Origin: Schizophyllum amplum
Lineage: Eukaryota > Basidiomycota > Agaricomycetes > Agaricales > Schizophyllaceae
Assembly: GCA_007026445.1 (NCBI GenBank)
Contig: VDMD01000027.1
Span: forward strand, 248,001-312,000
Direction: 5' to 3'
Length of the DNA: 64,000 bases
Shown here: positions 11,553-22,261 of the stretch, piece after piece
Position numbering within the stretch: position 1 is the stretch's first letter
Layout: each line of letters begins with the position of its first letter
Made by a program: the position numbers and the translations under genes
The notes under the pieces: model-generated
The model's input: only the letters and a program-made list of their open reading frames with translations
The model's database searches: none
Told to the model about the DNA's origin: nothing

Positions 11553-11660
11553 CCCAGCGACTTTCGTCAGTTTTCAGCATCTCCCTCATCCTCATTTACT
11601 CACTCACACAAGCCTCGTCCTCCAATACTTGCCGCGTCTCGCTGCCGTCGCTGACCGCAT

Positions 11661-13640
11661 AATGTCCTCACTTTGGTATGTCTCGTTCTTTTTCTCGATT
11701 GCTCAGTTTGCTTATTGTTTCCCCTTGGAATGGTAATACTCTAGGACTTGCCTACGCCTTCACGTCTACCGCCGCACATCAACTTTGCAAACACCCAGCG
11801 ATCCTCCCAACGCCCAGTTCGTCAACTCTTCCAGTAAGTCTTTCATTTCCTCTTAGACTCTTTGCTAACTTCTTATTTATCAAGGCCACGCACTCATTTT
11901 ACCTTAAGGCCGCACGAGATCACTGCTCGCGACGCGTATTGGTAAGCTATCCCATTGACTTCATTCAATTCAAAATTGACCGCACGCAGCTTGTCTCTTA
12001 CCACCGTGCCCGCCCGCGCCCACTGCATCGAGCGCCTGCACGCCGTCTGCAAGACCGTCGCTCGACGTCGTGTACGACATCCGCCAATGGCTCCCGACCA
12101 CCGCGTAGGTCGCGCCGGACTCGGCGTCGTCGTTTGCGAACGACACGGCCCGCTCGCCCTGCTGTCATGGCGACGATGGCGGTGCGGGCCATCTCGGAGG
12201 ACGTCTTTCGACGGGGTCGACGGTACTCTCACGAGCTCTCAACGCGGCGGGGATCGTGTCGACGCTCCACGCGGCGCTGGCTCCCAGGTACGTCTCGGAG
12301 GCGCTTTGATCGCACCCGTCCTTCCACATGCTCATCGTTCTTGCAGTCGTCCGCCGTTGTCGACGCCGAGTGCCTCAAGAACTGGTGGCCCTCATTCAAG
12401 TGGTAACTCTCAACGACATCGGCGAGGATGGGATGCGCGTTGAGCGCGAACGTGGGATCATCAGGGTACGTCGGCCTGCTACGATGTGCACGACGTCAAC
12501 GTCGCGCCCGTCGTCATGATATACCTCTGCTCATCGCCATTGCAGACGTCCTTACTGCGGTCGGGCACGCCCGCCGTCGCTTACCATCGTGAGCTCTCGC
12601 CGTGCTTGCAACCGACGGGGGAAGGTCTCGCTCGGCGAGGTTGACCAGGACGCACGCCTTCTCTCGTCCCGACATCTCATATGTCGTCGAGATCGCTCAT
12701 CACCGTGCGTATCCGAGCCGCTGCACGTTTGGCGCTGTCTAACACACTTACATAGATCGCCACGACACGCAGCCCAGTCCCAAGTCACCAACAACGAATC
12801 TCCCCTCACCTTCGCTTCGTCCCCATACATGGACCTACAACCTCACGGCAGACCCCACGGCATCTTTTGCTAGTGAGTACATCTGTTTCTTGCCCCGCGC
12901 GTTCAAGGTCTGACGCCGCCGCGACTTTACAGTGTGCCGCGCGCCTTCGCGAGTTCAACATCGAACCACGTGACGTGCATACGCCCGTGACTCGCCAGTT
13001 CAACTTACGCGTGACGCTCGCATGCGTTGCTCTCCGACGAGCTGGCCGTGCGGGACAAATTACGCCGTCGATATCCTGGTAAGTACTTCTCAAGCCCGTG
13101 CTACACCTCGTGCTCACTATATTGCAAGTCGCCATGTCGCCCCACAAGCGCCCACAAGCTCGGCTGCCCGAGCCGCCGACCTCGCCGCCCGCCGTCGTCA
13201 TGGCAACTACCCCCCAGCGGACCCACAGAGGTCCTCCTCGCGCCCCGCTAGCCCCATTTGCCGGTCTAAGCGGAGGCATTTCTGGCGAGAAACCGAACCT
13301 CAAATGTGATGCAAAATGAAGTCAAATCTCAGAATATTCGCGCGGGAATTTTCGGGGACTGCTGCGACTACCTCGAGAGGGGGGAGATGGGGTCTAGGGC
13401 GCGGCGGGCGGCGCGCAGCGCCGCCGCACACCTCGTTTGTGGTGAGTTTTGTTTTGGGTATCATTGATCTTATTTGAATTAATGTTGCTCGTAGATTCGG
13501 TGATGCGGTTCTTGTCTCTCGGGCTGCATAGACGGGCCGCGGTGTGGATGTGGTACGCGGCTCGGCCCGGCTCGCACGGCAGGGCATCAGCAGCAATGCG
13601 GGGAGGGCGAAGTCTCGCCGCTATCAGGTGAGTGCTATAT
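11661..13640 (+). other. Unrecognised small-exon gene or relic, copy B
   Basis: ATG at 11661 opens a 14-base first exon ending at a GTATGT donor. The next acceptor ends CTCTAG near 11745, followed by an exon reading DLPTPSRLPPHINF. Introns near 11833-11884 and 11941-11988 and later ones correspond to those of copy A. As in copy A, later exons change frame and cannot be joined into one protein by eye. Conserved splice sites argue it was a gene; its present function is unknown. Confidence 0.35.
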
Positions 13641-14247
13641 CACGCGTATTTCACTTTGCCTTCGAATCCCTTCTTCGTCGTACTCAGCTGCGTTTGAGTA
13701 CCGCGTTTCTTGAGTATATTTCGTACCTCGACCGCTCGAAATGTAACCCGCATACGTACCCCTTACATACGGTTTCCGTTGACCTGCTCTGTTGTAACCT
13801 GCCTTAGGCGATTTTTGGTTGTCACCATGAGAACACGCTGACTGTCTTGTTTTCAGAGCCCACGACTCGCGTCCGCTGAGTGCAAAATACTCACGGATCC
13901 GACGTTGACCACGACCTGGTACCCCGTGTGTCGTCGAGCCCCAGCGCGACGACCCTACCGCCGTCCACTCACGCTCCGTAGTACCCACGGTCCCGAGCCC
14001 ATACGAACCGCTCGCGTCGACCCCGCTTTCGCACTCGCGGACGCGGCTTGTGTATATAGCAGTTTTGTACCTCGTATATAGTGAATACAATGATTTTTCC
14101 GCCGATTTGAACTTGTGTTCCCTAACCGTGTTCTCGCCCGGTAAGAGTAGACGTGACTTCTCGCTCGAGTCGTCTCCCGCTCGTACTCGTGGCGACTTGA
14201 GTTGTTTGTGAGAGCAGCAACTCTGTATCGACCATATGCACTCCACT

Positions 14248-15660
14248 CTCACTCACTTACTCACTCACTCACTCACTCACTCACTCACTCACCCACTCCC
14301 TCACACTCACTCCCTCACACTCTCGCCCTTGCTTGCTCCCCCATCGTCGCATGTTGCTATCACCTTCGTCGTTCCCCTTCACCATTGCTCTTTCCCTCAC
14401 CTGCTCCCCCGGTGTTTAGTAAATCGAGATCGCGAGTTCCGTCACTCCTTTGTACACGCAAAAGTCTACGACACCTATCCCCCCATATAATCCTCATCAC
14501 TGTTCTACCTGGTCCCTCCCTCGCACCACTCTGCTTCTTTGGTTCTATCCTTCCTTCCTTTGTCCCTCGCTTTCCCATCTGCTCCTCGCTTTCTCATCTG
14601 CTGCTCGCTCGCTTTCCCATGCCCTAGGTTGCAAACGAGAACTTGTTCATATTCATCGGTAAGTACTGTTACATCGCGCGTACTCGACCCCCTGCCCTAC
14701 ATACCCCCCCTTCCTTCACTGCCCTCTCGTCCCTCCCTCGCCCGTCGTTCGCGCCCCTCCCTCGTCCGTCGTTCGCGTCCCTCCCTCGCCCGTCATCCGC
14801 GCCCCTCCCTCGCCCTCGTGCACGCCCCTCCGTCGCTCTAGTTCGCGTCCCTCCCTCGCCCGTCGTTCGCGCCCTTCCCTCGCCCCTCGTTCGCGCCCCT
14901 CCCTCTTCCCTCGTTCGCGCCCCTCCCTCGCCCCTCGTTCATCCCCCCCTTCGTACTTACTCACCTGAACTCCCCACCTTCGCACCCTCGCCTCGCATGT
15001 GCCTCCGCCTCGCACGACGGAGAGATGCTGTCCAAGGGTTTGTCAGCGAAATGGTGGAGGCGACGCGAAGGGCGGCGATGGGCGACGCAAAGGGCGACGC
15101 GTGAAGGAGGGAGGGAGGCGCTGCGCTGGTCGTGCCGCGCGAGCGAAGGCGACGGGGCGTCCTCCCTCCCTCCCTCCCTCCCTCACTCCCTTCCTCCCTC
15201 CCTCACTCCCCCCCTCCCTCACTCCCCCCCTCCCTCCCTCCCCCCCTCCCTCCCCCCCTCCCTCCCCCCCTCCCGCTCATACGCCTCCCGCGCCATCTTC
15301 TTGCCGCGAATAAGGGGCGGCTTCGTATGGTAGGCGGGGACTTTGTTTTGGTTGGGGGGACTTCGCACTTGGTAGGCGGGGTTCGTCAGCGTCCACTCGC
15401 TCCCTCCTCCCCCCTCCCCTCCTTCTTACCCCTCCTGTCCCTCCTCGCCAGCCTCGTCCTCCTCGCCTTCCTCCCCCTCACGCCCCTCCTGCCAACCTCC
15501 CCATTCCTCACCTTCTTCCCCTCCTCCCCTCTATCCTTCCTCGCCATTTTCCTCCCCTTCCTCCCCCTCCTCGCCTCCTTCCCCTCCTCGCCCTCTTTCC
15601 CTCCCTCCTTTCCTCGACAGCCGTCCTCCTTTGGAAGACATCCCCCTCCCCCTCTTCCAC
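14248..15660. repeat. (CACT)n and pyrimidine-rich tract, copy B
   Basis: Same elements as 2547-3960: CACT microsatellite 14248-14291, CGCCCCTCCCTCGCC minisatellite ~14723-14945, CCCTCCCTC runs ~15160-15275 and a CTCCTCC-rich block ~15400-15605. Unit numbers differ from copy A. No gene seen. Confidence 0.85.
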
Positions 15661-16122
15661 CTTAGTATCGCGTCAGCAAGGGACGCACCACCAACGACAA
15701 CGTAGGGGGTGGGTTGACCTTCCCTCCACGACGAGGGTCCCCTCCGCTCCTCGTATTAGGCGGGCGCATCAGCGGAAGGCGAGCCTTCCCCTTGTTGCGG
15801 AAGGAGCGCCCCTCCTCATTTGCGTCGAAGGAGAACCGCTCGCCCTTCTCGTGGCAGGCGGGAGGCGTTCTTCTCGCGCGAGGAGGAGGCGTACGAGAGG
15901 AGGGGGACTGCGTGTTTGATGGCGGGAGGGGAGTGCGGTGGGAGAGAGCGGCGGTTGTGGCGGGAGGAGGCGAGGGCGATGGCGAGAGGCAGGACAGGAG
16001 TGCACAGGCGCCTTGTATGCGGAAGCTGTGCGCGTCTGGTCAGCATCGCAGCGTCCGCATGCAAACCGGGGAACGCACCTAGCCAGAGTCGCGTCTGGCG
16101 CGGCGCTCCTGCTCCTCGCCCT

Positions 16123-16346
16123 CTACGCCGTGTTCGCGCCGCGGTCCTCGACCATCTCGAGGGCATGCCGGAGCTCGTCGCCGCGCATCTTCTCCCGCGC
16201 CTGCTTCACGCAGAGCCTCAATGGCGGCTAGCAGCTCGTTTGGGTCCTCATCGTCTTGCGCGGGGGGAGGGCTCGTTGGTGTCGTTTCCTCGCGCATTGC
16301 GCCGTTCGTCGTTCAGTGCATCCCAGATAGCGTCAGCCGGGTCCAT
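16123..16346 (-). pseudogene. Small acidic-protein frame with two frame changes, copy B
   Basis: Same length and same three-frame layout as 4423-4646, with a few substitutions (for example LLAAIEAL where copy A has LLPAIEAL). Conservation of the frame breaks between copies means they arose before duplication, or that the true reading is not a simple ORF. Confidence 0.4.
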
Positions 16347-16883
16347 CGACCAGCGACGGCAGGAAGCAAGCACAATGAGCGCCTCGAGGCAAGAACATGG
16401 CACTGATCATGATCAACTGTTGATTTCTGATAACACCGTTGAGAGATAAGTACAATACTTACCTTGAAGTTCTTACCAAGTTCTTACCGTACGACAGTCC
16501 GTCGTCGGCACATATCTCAGTCTGTAGGTGCTGTCCGAACGGACGATGATGACAGTTCAAGGCAAGAATGTGGAGAATACAATGGATTATTACCAAATAT
16601 GGACAACAATGAACACAGCCACCGTTGGCCAAAAGCCTGCGTATGTTCACTCACTCGCATCAGACGCATGCAGGTTCCAAGATCAAATTCAAGTTCAACG
16701 AATACATACTTACATCCCCCAAATATATATATACAAAGCACGACAAGGTAGACAACGTAGATTCGGCGGGCAGGTGGTACATAGACATCATCATCGTCGC
16801 AAGAGGTACAGTAATGGCATTAGAAAGAGACGTAGAAGGAGAGAGGAGATGCTGGAGGAGCGATCATGCCGGAGCCTTTCCCT

Positions 16884-18311
16884 TCAGACGGCATTTTCGG
16901 AGGCATCCCGCGAGCGCGCGTCCTGGAATGTCTGCGAGGTGATGAGGATGCTGTCTCCACCATGCTCGCCCGTCCGGCTCTTCTCCGCCGGCTTCTCAAG
17001 CGGCGGGCGCGGCGCGCTGCCCGACATGTGGAAGGTGACCCTAAAGCGGTTAGACCGCGCGTTCGAATAAGGAATACCCTCACGACCGCGACCCTGATGT
17101 CGTCGTGCCGTCGTCGTCGAAGTCGCCGGCAGGTGGCGCTGCACGGGCGGCTTGTCCATGAGGAAGAGCACGATGATGAACGTCGAGTAGAGCCCGGTGA
17201 GGCTGATGGAGACGGCGAGCCAGATGGAGGTGAAGATGCCCGCGTCGATGATGGCGGCGACGAGGGTGACGAGCTGGGAGGCGTTAGCGGCGCACGACAC
17301 GCGGGCAAGGGAACTCACGGAGATGCCACAGTAGACGAGCCCGCTCTCGATGCCGAACAGGCAGTACGTCTCGCAGCGCATGTACAGCGACTTGCTGGCG
17401 ATTCGGGCGTGAACTGATTCCCAGGAGCCACTGTAGGCAGAGTCAGCATCTGCAGCGCTTTTCGGGCTGAAGTACATACAACAGCTTCTTCAAAATGCAC
17501 CCCGTCGCAGCGACGTTGGTCACGAGCAGCGGGACCGTCATCATGAGCGATACAGCGCCCGTGCGGTCGGCAGCGCGCACGGCGTCGACGGTGACAAGCG
17601 TGCCGTCTGCGATGACGCCCGCCGCGGTGACCGCCATGCAGCCCAGCAGGACGTTCTGGATCTGGTAGCGTGTTAGGTCAAGCCACGGCCTGTGAGAACG
17701 CACACACCTGCTTGTGTCCTGGCCAGAGCACCCAGGCGCGCCAGACGAGGACGGCGTCCGAGATGAGGAACTGCAGGGATGTTAGCGTCCGGTTTGTGCG
17801 GAGGGGGCGATCACGCGCACATTCAAGCGGAAGAGCCAGTTGTCCGCGACGACCGTGCGCTTGATCATGCCATCCAGGTTCGGCGGGTCATATCTAGGCG
17901 CCGATGTCAGCGGTGATCGTGTCGTTTTCGCGCGCACTTACCCCAGCAGCTCCATGCTCGCCACCGCGGTTTTCATGTCGAGCACCATGACGCCCGTCGC
18001 TGCGGTGAAGAGGGCGACGGTGGCGCAGAGCAGGGAGAAGTACTTCATGGTGCGGAAGCCGCGCGGGCTGGGGGGGACACTGTTAGACGGGCCTGGCGCA
18101 TACGGCCGCAGTAACGCACATCAACAAGTAGGCAGCGATGATGAAGAGCGTGGCGTGGATCCCTGGTGGGCGGTCAGTGGGGGAGCAGTAGGTAGACTGC
18201 AGTCCACGCACCGTAGAATACGAACTCGCAGCCGATCTGGATGATGGTGTTCTGGAGATACTCCACATCCTCGTCGGACAGCGGTCCAGATGGCTGCTCT
18301 GCGTCGGACAT
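16884..18311 (-). CDS. Multi-pass (about 7TM) membrane protein, copy B
   Basis: Eight exons join without a stop: 18212-18311, 18120-18162, 17942-18067, 17821-17893, 17708-17770, 17480-17661, 17319-17430 and 16884-17273, giving 362 residues. The protein begins MSDAEQPSGPLSDEDVEYL and has about seven hydrophobic stretches with motifs such as VLVWRAWVLWPGHK, followed by a hydrophilic tail. This is the pattern of the large uncharacterised multi-pass families of Agaricomycetes; I cannot assign a ligand. Copy A has a normal intron near the 3' end. Here a one-base deletion in the preceding GCC makes the spliced frame wrong, while reading straight through the former intron keeps the frame and reaches the conserved C-terminus. 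The model therefore retains that intron. Confidence 0.75.
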
Positions 18312-18578
18312 TCTGAGCAAGGGTGCAGAAGATACTGAAGTCTAATGAGGGGGAATGAAGGGGGGAGAGAGGGGAATGTGTATACCTGCGTCGGTGGTCG
18401 TCGCGGGAGGACGCAAGGGTCGGCGCGGTTTTATGTATCAGGCCCTGATGGGGGAAGCAATGCAGTTGCCATCATCTTCTCCCGTTCCCTCATCAGGCAT
18501 GTTGATGTTGGCCTGACACAGGCATGATATCGTGCCGGACGCGACTTTGGATGGCTCTCGTCGACGCTGTCAACTCAA

Positions 18579-18829
18579 CCAGGGGGCGCACAGCGGGAGA
18601 TGCCGTGAAACGACTCCCCCAAGGTGGTCTGCGACCCTGCATCCGAAAGGAGTATGTCGCGTGCTCGTCCCGTCGCGCCGAATGTCGCCTGCGACCCTCT
18701 GACCACCCTCCAGAGACGCCGTAAGAAAGAGAGTAGCACGCTTAGGTGGTACAAAAGATCCTTCATGAGTGTATAAACCCGCTGGTAATTTTTGTATGAA
18801 AAGAAATTAGCACTGGAGCCTAAACTCAG
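18579..18829 (+). repeat. Inverted repeat IR1, left arm
   Basis: Reverse complement of 19233-19479. The longest frames on the two arms encode the same ~63 residues, so identity is near complete. Small gaps occur only at the inner end. Confidence 0.92.
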
Positions 18830-18950
18830 TGGTACTTGGGTGTCGGCAGTGGGATCGGAGGGTCGGCGTCGTCGACTCGGCGATACCTTGTGTACTGTAT
18901 GTAAGTACATAGTATATGGATAGCAAGGGTGGTAGGAAACCCTGCGGTAG

Positions 18951-19232
18951 ATGTCTGGAATGATGTACATCAGCGATGAGGATGAAAGCCACAGAATTCA
19001 TACCGAGTGGGAGTGCTCAGTCACTACCTGGTCAACACCATCGACTTTCGATGCGCTGAGCCTGACCATCACAATGTCAGCGGGCACCGGAAATCACAAC
19101 ACATTATCCGAACCCGTCCAATTTGTCATGCACATTACCGCTGAATATGCTCTACAGCCACAGGATGCTGATATACTGCTCGACGACGACGGGTGGGACG
19201 GCAATTCTAACAACGGGTGGCCTAGCACTTGA
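18951..19232 (+). CDS. Small open frame enclosed by inverted repeat
   Basis: A 93-codon frame lies wholly between the IR1 arms and stops just before the right arm. It is acidic near the C-terminus (ADILLDDDGWDG) with no signal peptide or membrane segment. Unrecognised. It could be chance, cargo of a foldback element, or an exon of the locus from which the arms came. Confidence 0.35.
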   Translation: MSGMMYISDEDESHRIHTEWECSVTTWSTPSTFDALSLTITMSAGTGNHNTLSEPVQFVMHITAEYALQPQDADILLDDDGWDGNSNNGWPST

Positions 19233-19479
19233 ACTGAGTCTCCAGTGCTAATTTCTTTTCATACAAAAATTACCAGCGGGTTTATACACTCATGAAGGAT
19301 CTTTTGTACCACCTAAGCGTGCTACTCTCTTTCTTACGGCGTCTCTGGAGGGTGGTCAGAGGGTCGCAGGCGACATTCGGCGCGACGGGACGAGCACGCG
19401 ACATACTCCTTTCGGATGCAGGGTCGCAGACCACCTTGGGGGAGTCGTTTCACGGCATCTCCCGCTGTGCGCCCCCTGG
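19233..19479 (-). repeat. Inverted repeat IR1, right arm
   Basis: Pairs with 18579-18829 across a ~400-bp loop. The outer ends of both arms finish near GCGCCCCCTGG; flanking similarity (GACGCTG, TCAACC) continues for a few more bases. Confidence 0.92.
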
Positions 19480-19935
19480 GTCAACCAGCGTCAATAAGAT
19501 TCGAACAGACGCTCACGTGTTTGGCTTTCTCACGCCTCGATTCCCTTATCTGGAAAACAAAGACTTCCGCCTTGTCAGCACAAGTATTTCCCTCATCATA
19601 TCCGTTCCCACAAAATCCGAGCGTGATCTCACTATTTTGCAGAAATCCCATCCCTCAGGTCTACAGCGCGAGCCTCTGCATCAAACGACACCACCGCTTC
19701 TCCGCACTGCGCTGCACTGCTGCGGTACCAACGCGACCCAGCCCCAAGGCTCCGTCGCGCCGCCGAAGATATCGGTGACTCACGACACACCGTCTGACGT
19801 CCTGCACTACCTATGTGTAAAAACCCCAAGCCCACATGAGATCCCTCTCGGCGCGAGCCAGTCTGAATGGAACTCGTGACCGAGATAGTGTTGTTAGTAC
19901 AGTGCAGAAGACATGAATACAGATATGCTACAGCG
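19480..19935. other. Spacer downstream of CSN5
   Basis: Contains an open frame running out of IR1 into unique sequence but no recognisable gene. It includes the 3' flank of the minus-strand CSN5 gene. Confidence 0.4.
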
Positions 19936-21343
19936 TCACGCGTCGACGTTCATACTGGTGTCCAGGACACTCGTCAATGGCGCCGTTGGCGCGGCTGACC
20001 CAGTATGTGGTCGCATCGAGAATACCACATCCTTGATGATTTGTGAGATGAGACCGTGCTGGGCTTCGACCGCAATCTTCGTGCCGTCCTTGACGCTCTT
20101 CGCCAGCTGGTTGTCTTCCCGCTTCTTCTCCTCCTTCTCCTTTCCCTACAGCAGACCACATTGAGTTCAGACCGAGACGGAACGGCGGCGAATAATTCAC
20201 CTTGTGATCCGTACCCTTGAGGATGGGTGCAGAGGCGCGTGTACCGCCGACGGCTGTCTGCGCCTTGGACAGCTTCTGGTGCAGATCCGCCAACTGCGAA
20301 ACGGCGTAGGCTTTGTTCTAATATAGATGGTACTGACATCAGCGCCGCATACTGACAGATGGACGCGCCACACGCACCGATATCAAGGGACTCTGGCTGA
20401 GCGTGTTGACCCAGTACTTGTTCCAGAGCAACCCAAGAAGCTCGTCGTCGAGGCTGCTCTTGAATATTTCGACGTCGATCTGGTAGTACTGGTTTGCGTA
20501 GGCGCCGAAGTCCTCTATCTTATTCAAGGGGATGGACTGATACTCGGACGCGGCGACGTTGGGTGGCGTGTAGTTCTCAGGGTAGGTGCGGAAGGCGCCT
20601 ATGTCGACCTTGCCGGCCGAGATGGTGCGGTTGGGGTCGATCTGGACAAGGGATGAGTACGTTGTTCCTTTGAGATCGGTGTTGCGACGCACCACAACGG
20701 CGACGAAGGGTCCTGGAACTTCTGGTTGTTCATCTGCGTGTTCACGTCGATGCCGGACAGCCAACAGCCGTAACCGGGATGCGAGTGGTACCAGCCGATC
20801 GCGTTCTCTTGTCGTTGCGCCTGAGCATCGTCAGCTCGCATGCTGCTGAGATGTAGTGCACGCTACGCACCTTCTCGCTGCCCTGGATGTACTCAACCAT
20901 GTACTCATTCGCCTCGTTCGCCGCATTGACACGCGTCTCCGTGCCCTGCACGGGCAGCGCAAAGGAGTCCATGATCACCAGTGTCGTGCCCATGACCTTC
21001 CCCTGCATGAGGCCCATGATCTCGTGCGGAACGCCCGATCGTGCGTGAATGACCTGCGCCCTCGTTTAGCGTTCCCCATCGCGTCTCCAGCACAGGACGT
21101 ACCATCTTGATCAGTGCTACTGCAGATATCTTGCATAGCTTAAAGTAGTGCGGGCTGAGAGGAAAAGTATGAGCAGATCTCATGGACCAGACGCGCGACG
21201 CGTACATACTCTTTCGCCCAAGGCGCTTCCCGGTTGATCTTGCGGTTGTATTCTGCGTCGAACTTCCATATCTCGTCTTGCGGAGGGACACTCAGAATGT
21301 CGTTCTCCAGTGAGAAGGACTGGAGTGCTGTGCTGGACGACAT
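19936..21343 (-). CDS. CSN5: COP9 signalosome subunit 5 (deneddylase), one frame break
   Basis: Catalytic metalloprotease subunit of the COP9 signalosome, which removes Nedd8 from cullins. Seven exons: 21210-21343, 21103-21154, 20871-21053, 20693-20820, 20378-20641, 20201-20317 and 19936-20145. The protein has the N-terminal segment (IWKFDAEYN), [12 protein letters not shown], and the complete JAMM motif [17 protein letters not shown] at about residues 132-148. It also has TISAGKV and [17 protein letters not shown]. Total length would be 362 residues, normal for the family. Exon 4 is 128 bases where 129 are needed: after FQDP the frame slips by one at a CCC run (20708-20710), then FVAVV and the rest follow in the next frame. 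All other junctions fit. I regard the gene as real and probably functional, with the missing base likely an assembly error. Confidence 0.95.
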
Positions 21344-21682
21344 CGTCGCGACGTGGTCACGGTCTTGAAGTTGAAGTTGTCGCGGTCGGGATCAAAGGAC
21401 GTTTGTGGCGCTCGCCGGTGGCTGTGCTCATTGTTCTCCGTTTTTGGAAGGACATTGTATTCTTTGGAACCTTGCCTCACGACCGTCATCAATGTTGATT
21501 TGCCCAGTTGACTCGTGTTATAATTCATCTTGTTTCGTTGGGTACTTTCAGCGCCCTTGAAAACAATATATATGGTACAGCGATGATCTCTTCCAGCTTT
21601 GCATCTCCCCGTCCACCTGCTGCCGGCAGGGCGCCTCTTTGCCGATGTTGCCACCGGTTGTTGGCGTCCTCGTCACACTCCT

Positions 21683-21971
21683 TTACTTTGGTTCAGTCCC
21701 ATGGACGACAGTTCCCGGATTATGCGACACTGTGTGGCCTGCCATTTTCGTCGCGTTAGTATGCTCGACCCAGTCACGCCCCACCGCTCACCATGCTGAT
21801 CCTCGTATAGGACCTTCGGGGGATTCTTTGCGCCAACTTCGTCCGCTTCCTCCTTCGTCGTTACGACATCGGTAACTTCTCCATACTGCCGTCCACCGCG
21901 GGCCTTCGACGCAACCGTGTCTCCGACATGGATGGGTTCGCCGTTCTTGTCTTTGACTTGGGAAAAGACAT
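21683..21971 (-). CDS. Hypervirulence-associated-type Tudor domain small protein (DUF2945)
   Basis: Exons 21792-21971 and 21683-21738 encode a basic ~95-residue protein reading VKDKNGEPIHVGDTVA, then RGGRYGEV and KNPPKVLYEDQHG, spliced to HTVSHNPGTVV. This matches the small fungal family named after Cryptococcus HVA1 (Tudor-like fold). The only ATG between the TATA box and the domain is at 21971, but it is in another frame. Two surplus T bases in a TTTT run just after it would explain this. Function in this fungus is unknown. Confidence 0.8.
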
Positions 21972-22022
21972 GATGATGGCAGGCTTCTGAATATCGGTGA
22001 GTTTCTCGCAGTCGCGTTCTCC

Positions 22023-22031
22023 TCTTTTATA
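22023..22031 (-). promoter_or_regulatory. TATA box of Tudor-protein gene
   Basis: CTATAAAAG on the minus strand about 55 bases upstream of the ATG at 21971. It supports that ATG as the start despite the frame problem. Confidence 0.6.
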
Positions 22032-22261
22032 GCGGTCTCGGGACTCACCTGTGTAACGTCATGGAACTGTCATCCATGCACTCATGATTTGACGTTCGCG
22101 GAGTTCGCTGTACTCGGTCAAAGAGACTTGAATCTGGTCTATGGACAGCAAGCAGAGGTCGTTCAGCATACAATGTCCATCAAAAAGAGGTATATGTACA
22201 TACACTAGTACCGCAAGAGGCCCCATAGAATACAAATAAAATACAGCGGAATAGAATTCGC

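Larger units (their letters stand above)
11714..18463. repeat. Long direct duplication, copy B
   Basis: Collinear and highly similar to copy A. It continues about 150 bases further into the 5' region of the membrane gene. The last matching sequence is GGCCCTGATGGGGG followed by a few bases at 18440-18462; after that the copies differ completely. The segment from the promoter at 11546 to 11713 cannot be compared because copy A is cut by the window. Confidence 0.92.

Noticed and set aside
19292..19879. 195-codon frame leaving the right arm of IR1
   Set aside because: Its first third is the mirror of a frame in the left arm; no splice or codon support downstream.
20693..20820. Programmed frameshifting in CSN5
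   Set aside because: No slippery heptamer or stem is evident and several unrelated genes show the same kind of slip, so sequence error is simpler.
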